Of a stretch of DNA of 64,000 nt, positions 45,492 to 53,821 are shown in pieces. Both the position numbers and the translations under genes were made by a program. The notes beneath the pieces are model-generated. The model was not told the DNA's origin and did no database searches. It saw only the letters and a program-made list of their open reading frames with translations. Each line of letters begins with the position of its first letter. Positions within the stretch are counted from its first letter, which is position 1. Source of the stretch: Pseudoflavonifractor sp902362925 (GTDB lineage Bacteria > Bacillota > Clostridia > Oscillospirales > Oscillospiraceae); assembly GCA_902362925.1 (NCBI GenBank), contig CABIYL010000003.1, one strand, 5' to 3'.

Positions 45492-46910
45492 ATGCATGTG
45501 AAAAGATATCTGTGGAAGGTGGGATTGACCCTGCTGCTCCTTGGGGTCTGGACCGCACCAACCGCATCCGCCAACTCGGCCCAGTCCCACTGGTCGGGGA
45601 CGGACAGGACGGGGGCCATCGTCACCGACGAGATATGCCCCCTGGAGGTCCAGGGGGAGACACTGACCTTTGAGGTGCAGGAGTTCCCCAGGAACTACTA
45701 CTCCACTGCAGAGGAATTCCTGGCCTATACCGGCCATGTGACGGCGGAATACACCTTCTATAACCCGGCAGACTACACCGTTACCGCTACGCTGGTGTTC
45801 CCCTTCGGAGCGGTGCCCGACTACGGCTATTTCTATGACGACCAGCTGGAGACCTCCAGCTCGGGGATTGACGGCGACAAGTACGGCATTACCGTGGACG
45901 GCGTTGCAGTGGAAAAAAGGCTGCGGCACACTCTGGCGGAGCGGTACGAACAGTTTGACCTGGAGCGGGATATGGCACTGCTCCACGACGGCTATGTGGA
46001 CGACCCCTTCTATACCCCGGATATGACCGTGACGAAATACATCTATCAGGTCTCCGGCGTGGACAGCAAGGCCTATCCCGCCGCCACTGCCGCATTCCTT
46101 CTGAACGCCGATCCGGCCCGCACCCGGGTGCTGCTGATGGAGCAGAGCGGAGGCAAAACCCTGGAGGAGGGCGTGATGGCGGATACCTGGGCGGAGAACG
46201 GGGAGCGCTACACGGTCTACTGCTTCGGTGAGGCGGTAGGGGAGCTGGAGTGGCAGATGTACGAGAACGGGGCCTGTGAGAAGGAGATTGACGGCGCCGT
46301 GGAGCTGGTGGACACCTCCGCAATGACCTTCAAAGACCTGGCCTTGGAGGACTGGAGCAGCGAGTCCGGCGTACTGGAGCAGGACTGGTACAACGCCTTT
46401 GTGGAGGATTTGAACCGGAGTGAGTGGAACTGCGGCATTGTCAGCGGTAGCGATATCCACGATGATTTGTCCCGTGTGCTGATGCGCTGGTATGAGTATG
46501 AGCTTACCGTTGAGCCGGGGAAGCGGGTGGTCAACACTGTGACAGCGCCTATCTATCCCGGCATCAACACCAACTACGACCCGTCCATCTACACTTATAC
46601 CTATCTGCTCTCTCCCGCCCAGACCTGGCGGGACTTCAGGACTCTGGATATCAGGGTGAACACCCCCTATTTCATCACGGAGAGCAGCCTGGAGGGCTTT
46701 GAGAAGGAGGAGGGAGGCTACACCCTATCTCTGGACGGCCTGCCGGAGGGCGAGCTGGTCTTTGTCCTCAGCGCCGATGAGCATCCCGCAAAAGAGCTGC
46801 CCAACCTGGCCTATCTGGTCTTTTACCTGCCGATTCTGCTGCCCATCCTGGCGTTGATTCTGATACCTGTTGTGGTAATTCTGGTGCGCCGGAGAAGAAA
46901 GAGACTGTAA
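45492..46910 (+). CDS. secreted membrane-anchored protein of unknown function
   Basis: This 472-residue protein has an N-terminal signal peptide (YLWKVGLTLLLLGVWTAPTA). A long extracytoplasmic region (about 28-440) follows, then a single C-terminal helix (LVFYLPILLPILALILIPVV) and a basic cytosolic tail, RRRRKRL. The outer region is beta-rich and Tyr/Asp/Glu-rich, with no recognised domain. A segment like HVTAEYTFYNPADYTVTATL, with VFPFGAVPDY after it, resembles proteins whose outer domain is built on interpersonal beta-sandwich folds. No enzyme motif is seen. ATG 45492 follows GGAGAGAGGAAA; the GTG one codon upstream is less likely. It ends in a shared terminator with guaD. It may be a type I membrane receptor or surface structural protein; function not assignable. 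Confidence 0.75.
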   Translation: MHVKRYLWKVGLTLLLLGVWTAPTASANSAQSHWSGTDRTGAIVTDEICPLEVQGETLTFEVQEFPRNYYSTAEEFLAYTGHVTAEYTFYNPADYTVTATLVFPFGAVPDYGYFYDDQLETSSSGIDGDKYGITVDGVAVEKRLRHTLAERYEQFDLERDMALLHDGYVDDPFYTPDMTVTKYIYQVSGVDSKAYPAATAAFLLNADPARTRVLLMEQSGGKTLEEGVMADTWAENGERYTVYCFGEAVGELEWQMYENGACEKEIDGAVELVDTSAMTFKDLALEDWSSESGVLEQDWYNAFVEDLNRSEWNCGIVSGSDIHDDLSRVLMRWYEYELTVEPGKRVVNTVTAPIYPGINTNYDPSIYTYTYLLSPAQTWRDFRTLDIRVNTPYFITESSLEGFEKEEGGYTLSLDGLPEGELVFVLSADEHPAKELPNLAYLVFYLPILLPILALILIPVVVILVRRRRKRL

Positions 46911-46917
46911 AAGCACA

Positions 46918-46951
46918 AAAAACGCCCCGCACATATGTGCGGGGCGTTTTT
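46918..46951. terminator. bidirectional terminator
   Basis: A perfect palindrome, AAAAACGCCCCGCACAT / ATGTGCGGGGCGTTTTT, between the convergent unknown membrane protein gene and guaD. Confidence 0.85.
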
Positions 46952-46956
46952 GTATC

Positions 46957-48234
46957 TCACCAGAGGGCAGTGCCCCGGACAAACTTCTTGACCACATCCC
47001 GGTCCTCGGACAGGTAGATGGCTCGCTCCAGCCGGTCCTCCACAGAGAGGGGGAGCACAGGGGCGGTGCGGCTGTCGTCCAGCACCACGGCGTCCAGCTC
47101 ATAGCCGGGGTCAAAGGAACCCACCTTGCCAAAGAAGGCACCGCCGCCGGCGGTACCCAGCCAGAAGGCCTCGGGGGCGGTGAGGGGAGCCAGGGACTGG
47201 TCCTGAAGCCGCCAGCGCAGCTTGGACACCTGGATGGCGTCGGCCATGGCCCGGAAGATGGACAGGGTGGTGCCGCCTGCCACGTCGCTGCCCAGGCCCT
47301 GATTGAGGCCCTCGTCCAGATAGCGGCGCACCGGCGCAATGCCGGAGGCCAGATTGGTGTTGGACTGGGGGCAGTGGGCCACATAGACGCCCCGCTCCTT
47401 CATGAGGGCGATCTCCTCGTCGCCGGACAGGACACAGTGGGCCATAATGCAGTTGTGGTCGCCGCCGAAGAGGCCGAATCGGTCGTAAGCGTCGCCGTAG
47501 AACCTGGACCAGGGGCACAGCTCCTGGACCAGAGCCACCTCGCCCCGGTTCTCCGACAGGTGGGACTGGACGGGCACGTCAAATTCCTTCCGCAGCTTGC
47601 CCAGCCGGTCCATCAGGTCGTCGGTGCAGGAGGGGGTGAAGCGGGGGGTGATGATGGGGGTCACCCGCTCATACCGCCCGGTGCAGGCCTCCAGCCACCG
47701 GCGGGTCACTTCCTCGGCGGCCTCCGGGCTCTCCTCACGCAGGGTGTCGGGGGAGTTGCGGTCCATGTTCACCTTGCCCACCATGGCCACCAGGCCGGAC
47801 TCCTCCAGCAGGTCCATCAGTAGAAGGGTGGCGGGAGCGTGGAGAGTGGCAAAGACGCAGGAGCGGGTGTTGGGGCCACGTTTCATGTCCTCCACAAAGC
47901 GGGAATAGGCCTTGCGGGCGTAGTCCAGGTCGGCATACCGGGACTCCTCGGGGAAGGCGTGCCGGTCCAGCCAGTCCAGCAGCTCCAGGTCCATGCCCAG
48001 GCCCCGGAAGGTGTACTGGGGAGCGTGGACGTGGAGGTCCACCAGACCGGGAATCACCAAATGGCCGCTCCAGTCCTCCACGGGCAGGTTGGCGTACTCC
48101 TCCGGCAGGGTCTCAAACACGCCGGCAGACCGGCCGTCCAAACAGACCAGCCACCCGTCCTTGATGGTGTTGAGATGGCGGGCATCTCTGCTCCAGCAGA
48201 GGTCGCCCTTGAGTGCAAAGCTGCGCTGTTTCAT
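46957..48234 (-). CDS. guaD: guanine deaminase
   Basis: This 425-residue amidohydrolase matches guanine deaminases. It has PGLVDLHVHAPQYTFRGLGM (zinc H-x-H and the guanine-deaminase A-P-Q segment), LLDWLDRHAFPEESRYAD, VQSHLSENRGEV, IMAHCVLSGDEE and YVAHCPQSNTNL with a later GLGSDVAGG Asp ligand. It converts guanine to xanthine and ammonia in the cytosol. GGAGG precedes two adjacent ATG codons; the second (48234) has the better 5-base spacing. A purine-type riboswitch lies directly upstream on the same strand, which supports the assignment. Confidence 0.93.
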   Translation of the reverse strand: MKQRSFALKGDLCWSRDARHLNTIKDGWLVCLDGRSAGVFETLPEEYANLPVEDWSGHLVIPGLVDLHVHAPQYTFRGLGMDLELLDWLDRHAFPEESRYADLDYARKAYSRFVEDMKRGPNTRSCVFATLHAPATLLLMDLLEESGLVAMVGKVNMDRNSPDTLREESPEAAEEVTRRWLEACTGRYERVTPIITPRFTPSCTDDLMDRLGKLRKEFDVPVQSHLSENRGEVALVQELCPWSRFYGDAYDRFGLFGGDHNCIMAHCVLSGDEEIALMKERGVYVAHCPQSNTNLASGIAPVRRYLDEGLNQGLGSDVAGGTTLSIFRAMADAIQVSKLRWRLQDQSLAPLTAPEAFWLGTAGGGAFFGKVGSFDPGYELDAVVLDDSRTAPVLPLSVEDRLERAIYLSEDRDVVKKFVRGTALW

Positions 48235-48297
48235 CATAACCTCCTGTCTGCGCATTGCGCAAAAGAAACGTCACATCGCCGCGGACCCGGAGCAGGC

Positions 48298-48410
48298 AAA
48301 AAAAGAGCCGCCGGATCCACGCCGATTCCCGGATAAACCGGGAAACTTATAGCGCGGCTGTTCCGGCAGCCGGTAGAGACGCCCAACCAATTTTGGGCCT
48401 ATATAAGTTC
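48298..48410 (-). promoter_or_regulatory. purine-class riboswitch and terminator upstream of guaD
   Basis: The aptamer (48343-48410) has P1 AACTTATA / TATAAGTT, P2 CCCAA / TTGGG, then the J2/3 block GTCTCTACC, P3 GGCTG / CAGCC and a C before TATAAG at J3/1. C at that place marks guanine-type specificity. The loops differ from the usual ones. Downstream, GCGGCT followed by seven T could pair with AGCCGC of the 3' P3 strand. Confidence 0.75.
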
Positions 48411-48502
48411 TCTGTTTAGTTGTATCGGGGGAAACCCTCGAACAAGGTCAGTATATGCTCCGCTGCTGCATTTGTCAAGTACTGGATGTTGGAAACAAAC
48501 GA

Positions 48503-49177
48503 TTAAGAGCAGAAGCGGTGCTTCCCGATCACCGTGATGAGGGGACGGCTCCAGATCCAGGCGCTGGTGGAGGTGTCGGGATTGAAGTAGTAGATGGCCC
48601 CGCCGCTGGGGTCGGCTCCGTTGAGGGCGTCCCGGGCGGCCCGGTAGGCCGAGTCGGCCACCGGCTCGTTGAACTGCCCGTCCACCATGCAGGTAAAGGC
48701 GCCGGGCTGATACACCACGCCGGCGATGGTGTTGGGGAAGGAGGGGTGCTCCACCCGGTTGAGGATGACCGCCCCCACCGCCACCTGGCCGCTGTACGGC
48801 TCACCCCGGGCCTCTGCCGAGATGACCCGGGCCAGCAGGTCCACGCTGTTGGACTGGCTGGAGGCGGGGGAGTCCCCGCCGGTGGTGGACATGCCCAGGG
48901 CCCGGAGGGTGGCGGGACCCACCACACCGTCGGCGGTGAGGCCGTTCTTCCGCTGGAAGTACTTCACCGCCTCCTCGGTCTTGGGACCGTAGATGCCGTC
49001 AATGGCGCCGGAGAAGTAGCCCCAGTTTTTCAGCTTGGTCTGGATGGTCCGCACCGCGTCGCCGGTGGAGCCCTGCCGGTAAACGGCGGCCTCCGCCGAC
49101 TGGAAGAAGGTGATGACCATGATATTGACGGCGAACAGCACCGCCAGGGAAAGCACCAGCCTGTGCCGGTTTTGCAT
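48503..49177 (-). CDS. sleB: spore cortex-lytic enzyme SleB-like
   Basis: This 224-residue secreted protein has an N-terminal signal/anchor (LVLSLAVLFAVNIMVITFF). A peptidoglycan-binding domain (RTIQTKLKNWGYFSGAIDGI, YGPKTEEAVKYFQ) follows, then a SleB/CwlJ hydrolase domain (about 115-224) with the likely catalytic Glu in VISAEARGEPYSGQVAVGAV and the conserved VILNRVEHPSFPNTIAGVVY. SleB is a lytic transglycosylase that breaks down cortex peptidoglycan during germination. The two-domain layout matches SleB. GGGGGA precedes the ATG. A SigG-like promoter upstream fits forespore expression. This marks the organism as a spore former. Confidence 0.92.
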   Translation of the reverse strand: MQNRHRLVLSLAVLFAVNIMVITFFQSAEAAVYRQGSTGDAVRTIQTKLKNWGYFSGAIDGIYGPKTEEAVKYFQRKNGLTADGVVGPATLRALGMSTTGGDSPASSQSNSVDLLARVISAEARGEPYSGQVAVGAVILNRVEHPSFPNTIAGVVYQPGAFTCMVDGQFNEPVADSAYRAARDALNGADPSGGAIYYFNPDTSTSAWIWSRPLITVIGKHRFCS

Positions 49178-49211
49178 GAGAATCCCCCATTTCTTGTTCC
49201 TCGTTTGGCTA

Positions 49212-49241
49212 TATTGTACGGCGGAAAAAGGCGGGGTATGC
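49212..49241 (-). promoter_or_regulatory. SigG-like forespore promoter of sleB
   Basis: GCATA (49241-49237), 18 bases, TACAATA (49218-49212). This is close to the SigG consensus (GNATR-N18-CATNNTA) and 34 bases before the start codon. Confidence 0.5.
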
Positions 49242-49362
49242 GGAGGGAAGCGGAGGAAAGCGGAGGAAATGGTTTCCGAAAAACCGTCTGGAGGAGAATA
49301 GTGGAAGAAAAAGCGGGCCATACTGGAGGTATCAATCTGATATGCGGAAAGGATGATAGGGT

Positions 49363-49635
49363 ATGGTAAAAGGAGTCACCCGCCGGGTGATTGTGGTCAA
49401 GTCCCCTGACCGGCGGCTGTTTGAGCAGGCCATTTTTATTGTCCGGGAGGAGGCGTTTGCCTCCCAGGGGGTCACAGCCCAGCAGGTGCTGGAGGAAGCT
49501 CAACGGGTGGCGGACGGGTACATCCGGCGCAATACCGGTCCCAGCCGGTGGCTGAGAAAAATCCCCGGTCCGGTCTACGGGCTGGCCGGTGCGGGCGTGG
49601 CCACACTGGCCTGGGCGCTGGCGTTGTTTTTATAA
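49363..49635 (+). CDS. small basic protein with one C-terminal membrane helix
   Basis: This 90-residue protein is not recognised. Residues 1-65 are basic and helical (VIVVKSPDRRLFEQAIFIVR, QQVLEEAQRVADGYIRR). Residues 68-90 form one hydrophobic helix, PVYGLAGAGVATLAWALALF, ending at the C-terminus, as in tail-anchored proteins. GGAAAGGATGATAGGG precedes the ATG. A terminator follows. It is divergent from sleB, with 185 bases between the start codons, and might be sporulation-linked; that is only positional. Confidence 0.75.
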   Translation: MVKGVTRRVIVVKSPDRRLFEQAIFIVREEAFASQGVTAQQVLEEAQRVADGYIRRNTGPSRWLRKIPGPVYGLAGAGVATLAWALALFL

Positions 49636-49647
49636 CGGACAGAGAAG

Positions 49648-49674
49648 CGGGAGGGGAAAACCCCTCCCGTTTTT
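49648..49674 (+). terminator. terminator after the small membrane protein gene
   Basis: CGGGAGGGG-AAAA-CCCCTCCCG followed by TTTTT. Confidence 0.9.
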
Positions 49675-49825
49675 CTGACTGAATAAAAAGAGAATGTGCG
49701 GAGAAAGAAAAAAGATACTCCGATTTGCTTCCAAATGAAACCAGAGGCCCCCTTCGCATAGGGAAAAGAAACCTGCAAATAATAGGGCTGTTTAGAAAAA
49801 TAAGACCGCAGGAGGAATCCTATTT

Positions 49826-50008
49826 ATGAAGGCCACAGGCATCGTAAGACGCATTGACGACTTGGGCCGGGTCGTGATTCCCAAGGAAATCCGCCGGACC
49901 ATGCGAATCCGAGAGGGCGACCCGTCACAGACAAAATTGTCATGGTGGCAGGCCTTTTCCGCGGCAATGATGGATTTGTCCAGGCGAAACGGATGGTCGG
50001 CTACATAG
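49826..50008 (+). pseudogene. broken spoVT/abrB-type regulator gene
   Basis: The first 33 residues, KATGIVRRIDDLGRVVIPKE then IRRTMRIREGDP, are the intact AbrB-type DNA-binding domain of SpoVT. After Gly-Asp-Pro the sequence leaves the family (SQTKLSWWQ...), and a stop follows at 60 codons; intact SpoVT has about 178 residues. Another frame starting near 49930 (DKIVMVAGLFRGNDGFVQAK) reads on to about 50157 and may be the tail of a different gene joined by a deletion. AGGAGGA precedes the ATG. A short DNA-binding peptide might still be made. Confidence 0.75.
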
Positions 50009-50101
50009 CCAACAGCGAGGGGCCCGTGTCTTCGTACTCTCATACATCTGGGGTAGGCTGCCGTTATTGCGGTGGAAGAAATACGCCGGAACAACAACGC
50101 G

Positions 50102-50146
50102 CCGGCGGGAACAGGAGAACCATAGCCGCTCTCCTGTTCCCGCCGG
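50102..50146 (+). terminator. strong hairpin downstream of the spoVT remnant
   Basis: 16-bp perfect arms CCGGCGGGAACAGGAG / CTCCTGTTCCCGCCGG, then TGTTCTTAT. Probably the old terminator of the gene whose tail remains here. Confidence 0.7.
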
Positions 50147-50154
50147 TGTTCTTA

Positions 50155-50717
50155 TAAATTCAAGATGGCTTACTTTTATGAAATACCTAAAATTTTTGCT
50201 ATAAACAATAAAAACAGTTGTATTTTGGAAAGCGACTTTTAATTATCACAAAAAAGAGGGACGCAATCTGCTGAAATAATCTATGCGGTATCGTCCAAAG
50301 CCAGACGGCACTAAACGGCAGCACTCTGGCAGACTGGGAGAATACCGCTACCGAGGGTCGCAGAGAAGGGGAGACGGTATCTGCCTCACGCTGTGCTCCA
50401 AGCTTTGTTCCGTATGGCCCGGCAATAAAATCAGGATAGCAATTTGCACAGAATTTGGACGCTATTTTTTCTCCCTCCAGCAAAAAAATGATACCTGGTT
50501 AAAATTAAGTGCGTTTTCACGTTCAATCCAAATTGGTACAATACAATCAGAAAAGGGAGGCAAGCAAATAAAAATGAGGAGGAATTGCAATGAAACGTTT
50601 GATTGCCCTGATGATGGCGATGGTTGCAGGCTTGCCTCAGAGGCGCAGGAGCAAGGCTGAACTGCTCCGCTGCTCGTTTCTATGCAATCAATGAAAGATT
50701 TTTAGGAGGAAGATGGA
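50155..50717. other. 563-base region with no intact gene
   Basis: AT-rich for about 120 bases (50155-50280), then mixed sequence. No protein family is recognised in any frame apart from a lipoprotein-type start at 50590. It looks like a deletion scar upstream of the GH3 gene. Confidence 0.6.
50590..50694 (+). pseudogene. beheaded remnant of a lipoprotein/solute-binding protein gene
   Basis: GAGGAGGAATTGCA precedes an ATG that reads MKRLIALMMAMVAG, the opening of a typical binding-lipoprotein signal peptide. The frame then turns to QRRRSKAEL and stops after 34 codons. The strong ribosome-binding site and signal start without a body suggest that the rest was deleted. Confidence 0.55.
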
Positions 50718-53576
50718 ATGTCCAAAAAAGTAGGGCGGAGAATCATTCCCAGCGTGATCGCCGTTGTGCTCATAGCGGCGCTCATTGCGGGCAATATTCT
50801 GATCAGCAGATTTTCTTACGTCATCAATCAGGCCCTGGCGGGCGACACCACCGACTATGGCAGCGCCAGCGCGGAGCTGCAGGAGGGTGATGAGATCGTC
50901 CAGGCTCTGGGCGAAGAGAGCATGGTGCTTCTGAAGAATGAAGACGGCTTCCTTCCCCTTGATAAGACGGAAAAGGTGAACCTCTTCGGCTGGGCTGCAA
51001 CGGACCAGGGTTTCCTGCTTGTGGGCGGCGGCTCTGGCGGCACCGTAATCGCCGCGGAAAACAGAGTCACCCTGACCGCGGCGCTGGACAGAGAGGGGCT
51101 GGAGTACAACAAGGAGCTCCTTGACGCTTACAGCGCCATCAGCTCTGCCGACGCAGACGCCAACAGCAACTCTCCCGACTCCATGGCGGCGCTGGCAAAC
51201 CCCGACGCGTCTTTCTACACTGCGGACAGAATGGCTCAGGCCAAGGAGTATTCCGACACCGCCATCGTGGTGCTCAGCCGCTTCTCCGGCGAGAACGCCA
51301 GCCAGACCGAGCTCATCGACATCGGCTCCTACTCCAACGGCACCTTCCTGGAGCTGACCGCCAATGAAAAGGCCATGCTGGACGCCCTGGAGGAAAACCA
51401 GTTCAACGTGATCGTGCTCTTCAACACCACCAACAATATGGAAATGGGCTTCCTGGAGGAGTATGACTGCATCAAGGCCGCCCTCTATGTGGGCCTGCCC
51501 GGTCAGTCGGGCGCCCTGGCCATTCCCCGTATCCTCTGCGGCGACGTGAATCCCTCGGGCAGAACGGCGGACACCCTGGCATATGACTACCAGACCAACA
51601 ACCCCACCTACATCAACGGCCGCTATGTGGACAACAGCATGGTGTACCAGGAGGGCATCTACGTCGGCTACAAGTGGTACGAGACGGCTGACGAGGTGGG
51701 CTTCTTCGACAGCGTGTCCAACGACTACGGAACGGGCTACGACGCTGTCGTCCAGTACCCCTTCGGCTACGGCCTCTCCTACACCAACTTTGAGTGGGAG
51801 GCCAAAGCCTCCTGGTCTGCGTCTGAGGATATGTCCGCCACCGGCGAATATACGGTTGAGGTGACGGTGTACAACAAGGGCGATGTGGCCGGTAAGGATG
51901 TGGTTGAGCTCTACTATACGCCTCCCTACACCGAGGGCGGCATTGAGATGGCTTCCGTCAACCTGCTGGCCTTTGCAAAGACGGACCTCATTCAGCCCGG
52001 CGAGAGCCAGACCGTGACCCTCACCTTTGACGCCTATGACCTTGCGTCCTATGATTACAATGACGCCAACGGCAATCAGTTCTTTGGATATGAGGTCGTT
52101 CCCGGCGACTATGAGATCCGCCTGATGAGAAACTCCCACGTAGATGGCGTCATGGCGGAGAACAGCGAGAGCGCTTTCCCCATCCATTCCGCCGGCATCA
52201 CCTTCGCCCAGGACCCCGACACCAACGCTGATGTGGGCAATCTGTTCACCGGCGAGACGGCCTATGCGAACACCCCCATTGACGGCTCCACCATGATCCA
52301 GGGCGGTGTTGACTATCTGTCCCGGGCCAACGGCTTTGCCAACTATCCCACCACCACCGCAGGCGCCCCCAGCAGCGAAGTCGATCAGATCGGCGTCTAT
52401 GAGTACGACGGCTACGACAATGCCGACGTGTCCGACATCCAGTACGGCGTTGATTCCGGCATGTACCTGGTGGTCGTGGAAAATGAGGACGGCTCCAGAG
52501 AGTGCGCTACCCTGGCGCAGCTGGAGGGCACGGATAAGAGCGGTGCCAATCTGGTGATCAACGAGGAGCTGATGGAGACACTGTCCGATTACGATGCGCC
52601 CGAGTGGGACGCATTCCTGGATCAGCTCTCTGAGCAGGAGGTCATGGACCTGATCGGCAAAGGCGGCTTTAAGAACGTGGCGGTTTACAGCGTGGGCAAG
52701 CCCCTGTGCACCGACCGTGACGGCCCTGCCGGCTTCAATATGGGCGTTACCAACCCCAACACCGAGACCATGTGGACCGGTTTCCCCACGGAGTCTCTGA
52801 TTGGCTGCTGCTGGAATCCCTCCCTCACCTACAGCATGGGCGTTGCCCAGGGCAAGGTGGCCTCCGCAACCGGCCTTCAGGGCTGGTATGCGCCTGGCGT
52901 GAACCTGCACAGATCGGTCTATAACACCCGTAACTATGAGTACTTCAGCGAGGATGCCGTGCTGACCGGTCGGCTTGCTGCGGCGATTGTGCAGGGCGCC
53001 AAGGAGAACAACCTCTACTGCTATGTCAAGCACTTTGCCGTCAGCGAGGCGGGCGCGAACCCCAACGACAAGAACACCTGGCTCACTGAGCAGGCTCTGC
53101 GTGAGACCTATCTGAAACCCTTTGAAATGTGCGTGAAGGACGGCGGAGCCAACGGCATCATGAGCGCGTTCAACCGCGTGGGTGCGGTGTGGGCCGGCGC
53201 CAACCACGCCCTCATCACCGACCTGCTGCGGGGCGAATGGGGCTTCCGCGGTACAGTCATTACCGACTGGTATCAGCCCTACTACATGGACTACACCCGC
53301 GGCCTCAAGGCTGGCAACAACCTGTGGCTGGACGGCACCTTCGACAGAGCGGCGGAGATCGACCTCTCTGATGCGGGCACGGCGTACAGCGCACGTCAGG
53401 CCGTGAAGAACATCCTGTACACCTATGTTGTGACGACCACCGCGGTGTCCATCACCGACGTGCCCCAGTCCACGCTGTTTATCGCCCTCTGGGTGGGAAT
53501 TGACGTGGTTCTTGCGGCCGGTCTGGGCGCATGCATCTTCTTCATCGTCAAGGCTCCCAAAAAGAAGAGCAAGTAA
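50718..53576 (+). CDS. membrane-anchored GH3 beta-glucosidase-like enzyme with permuted domains
   Basis: This 952-residue protein has a membrane helix at the N-terminus (IIPSVIAVVLIAALIAGNIL) and another at the C-terminus (FIALWVGIDVVLAAGLGACI), then KAPKKKSK. The GH3 alpha/beta sandwich comes first (about 55-300; MVLLKNEDGFLPLDKTEKVN), then a fibronectin III-like domain (about 355-500). The catalytic barrel comes last (about 620-900), with VKHFAVSEAG and nucleophile Asp850 in VITDWYQP. The order is the reverse of ordinary GH3 beta-glucosidases but is known in a subset of Firmicutes proteins. It should hydrolyse glycans outside the membrane; the sugar is unknown. TAGGAGG precedes the ATG. A similar gene begins at 62737. 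Confidence 0.9.
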   Translation: MSKKVGRRIIPSVIAVVLIAALIAGNILISRFSYVINQALAGDTTDYGSASAELQEGDEIVQALGEESMVLLKNEDGFLPLDKTEKVNLFGWAATDQGFLLVGGGSGGTVIAAENRVTLTAALDREGLEYNKELLDAYSAISSADADANSNSPDSMAALANPDASFYTADRMAQAKEYSDTAIVVLSRFSGENASQTELIDIGSYSNGTFLELTANEKAMLDALEENQFNVIVLFNTTNNMEMGFLEEYDCIKAALYVGLPGQSGALAIPRILCGDVNPSGRTADTLAYDYQTNNPTYINGRYVDNSMVYQEGIYVGYKWYETADEVGFFDSVSNDYGTGYDAVVQYPFGYGLSYTNFEWEAKASWSASEDMSATGEYTVEVTVYNKGDVAGKDVVELYYTPPYTEGGIEMASVNLLAFAKTDLIQPGESQTVTLTFDAYDLASYDYNDANGNQFFGYEVVPGDYEIRLMRNSHVDGVMAENSESAFPIHSAGITFAQDPDTNADVGNLFTGETAYANTPIDGSTMIQGGVDYLSRANGFANYPTTTAGAPSSEVDQIGVYEYDGYDNADVSDIQYGVDSGMYLVVVENEDGSRECATLAQLEGTDKSGANLVINEELMETLSDYDAPEWDAFLDQLSEQEVMDLIGKGGFKNVAVYSVGKPLCTDRDGPAGFNMGVTNPNTETMWTGFPTESLIGCCWNPSLTYSMGVAQGKVASATGLQGWYAPGVNLHRSVYNTRNYEYFSEDAVLTGRLAAAIVQGAKENNLYCYVKHFAVSEAGANPNDKNTWLTEQALRETYLKPFEMCVKDGGANGIMSAFNRVGAVWAGANHALITDLLRGEWGFRGTVITDWYQPYYMDYTRGLKAGNNLWLDGTFDRAAEIDLSDAGTAYSARQAVKNILYTYVVTTTAVSITDVPQSTLFIALWVGIDVVLAAGLGACIFFIVKAPKKKSK

Positions 53577-53763
53577 AATTCCCGGGCGGTTTCCCTTATC
53601 ACCGTTTCCGGCGTATCATCACCAAGAGCGTGGACGGCAATATAACGGGATAATTGCCATGCAGAGTGACTTTATGTTACAATATACGGAGTAAAGGTTT
53701 TGCCCGCATTCAGCTGCCCTTGTGGCGGCCGGATGCGGGCTGAACCGGTCCTCCAATACTTCC

Positions 53764-53795
53764 AAAGGGCGGACTTCTTTTGAAGTCTGCCCTTT
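53764..53795 (+). promoter_or_regulatory. hairpin in the leader of the binding-protein operon
   Basis: AAAGGGCGGACTTC / GAAGTCTGCCCTTT arms (one G-U pair) around TTTT, ending 26 bases before the start codon. With no T-tract it is not a typical terminator; it may be an mRNA 5' stabiliser or end the GH3 transcript weakly. Confidence 0.5.
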
Positions 53796-53821
53796 GCGGA
53801 ATTTTGAAAGGGGAGAGAACG

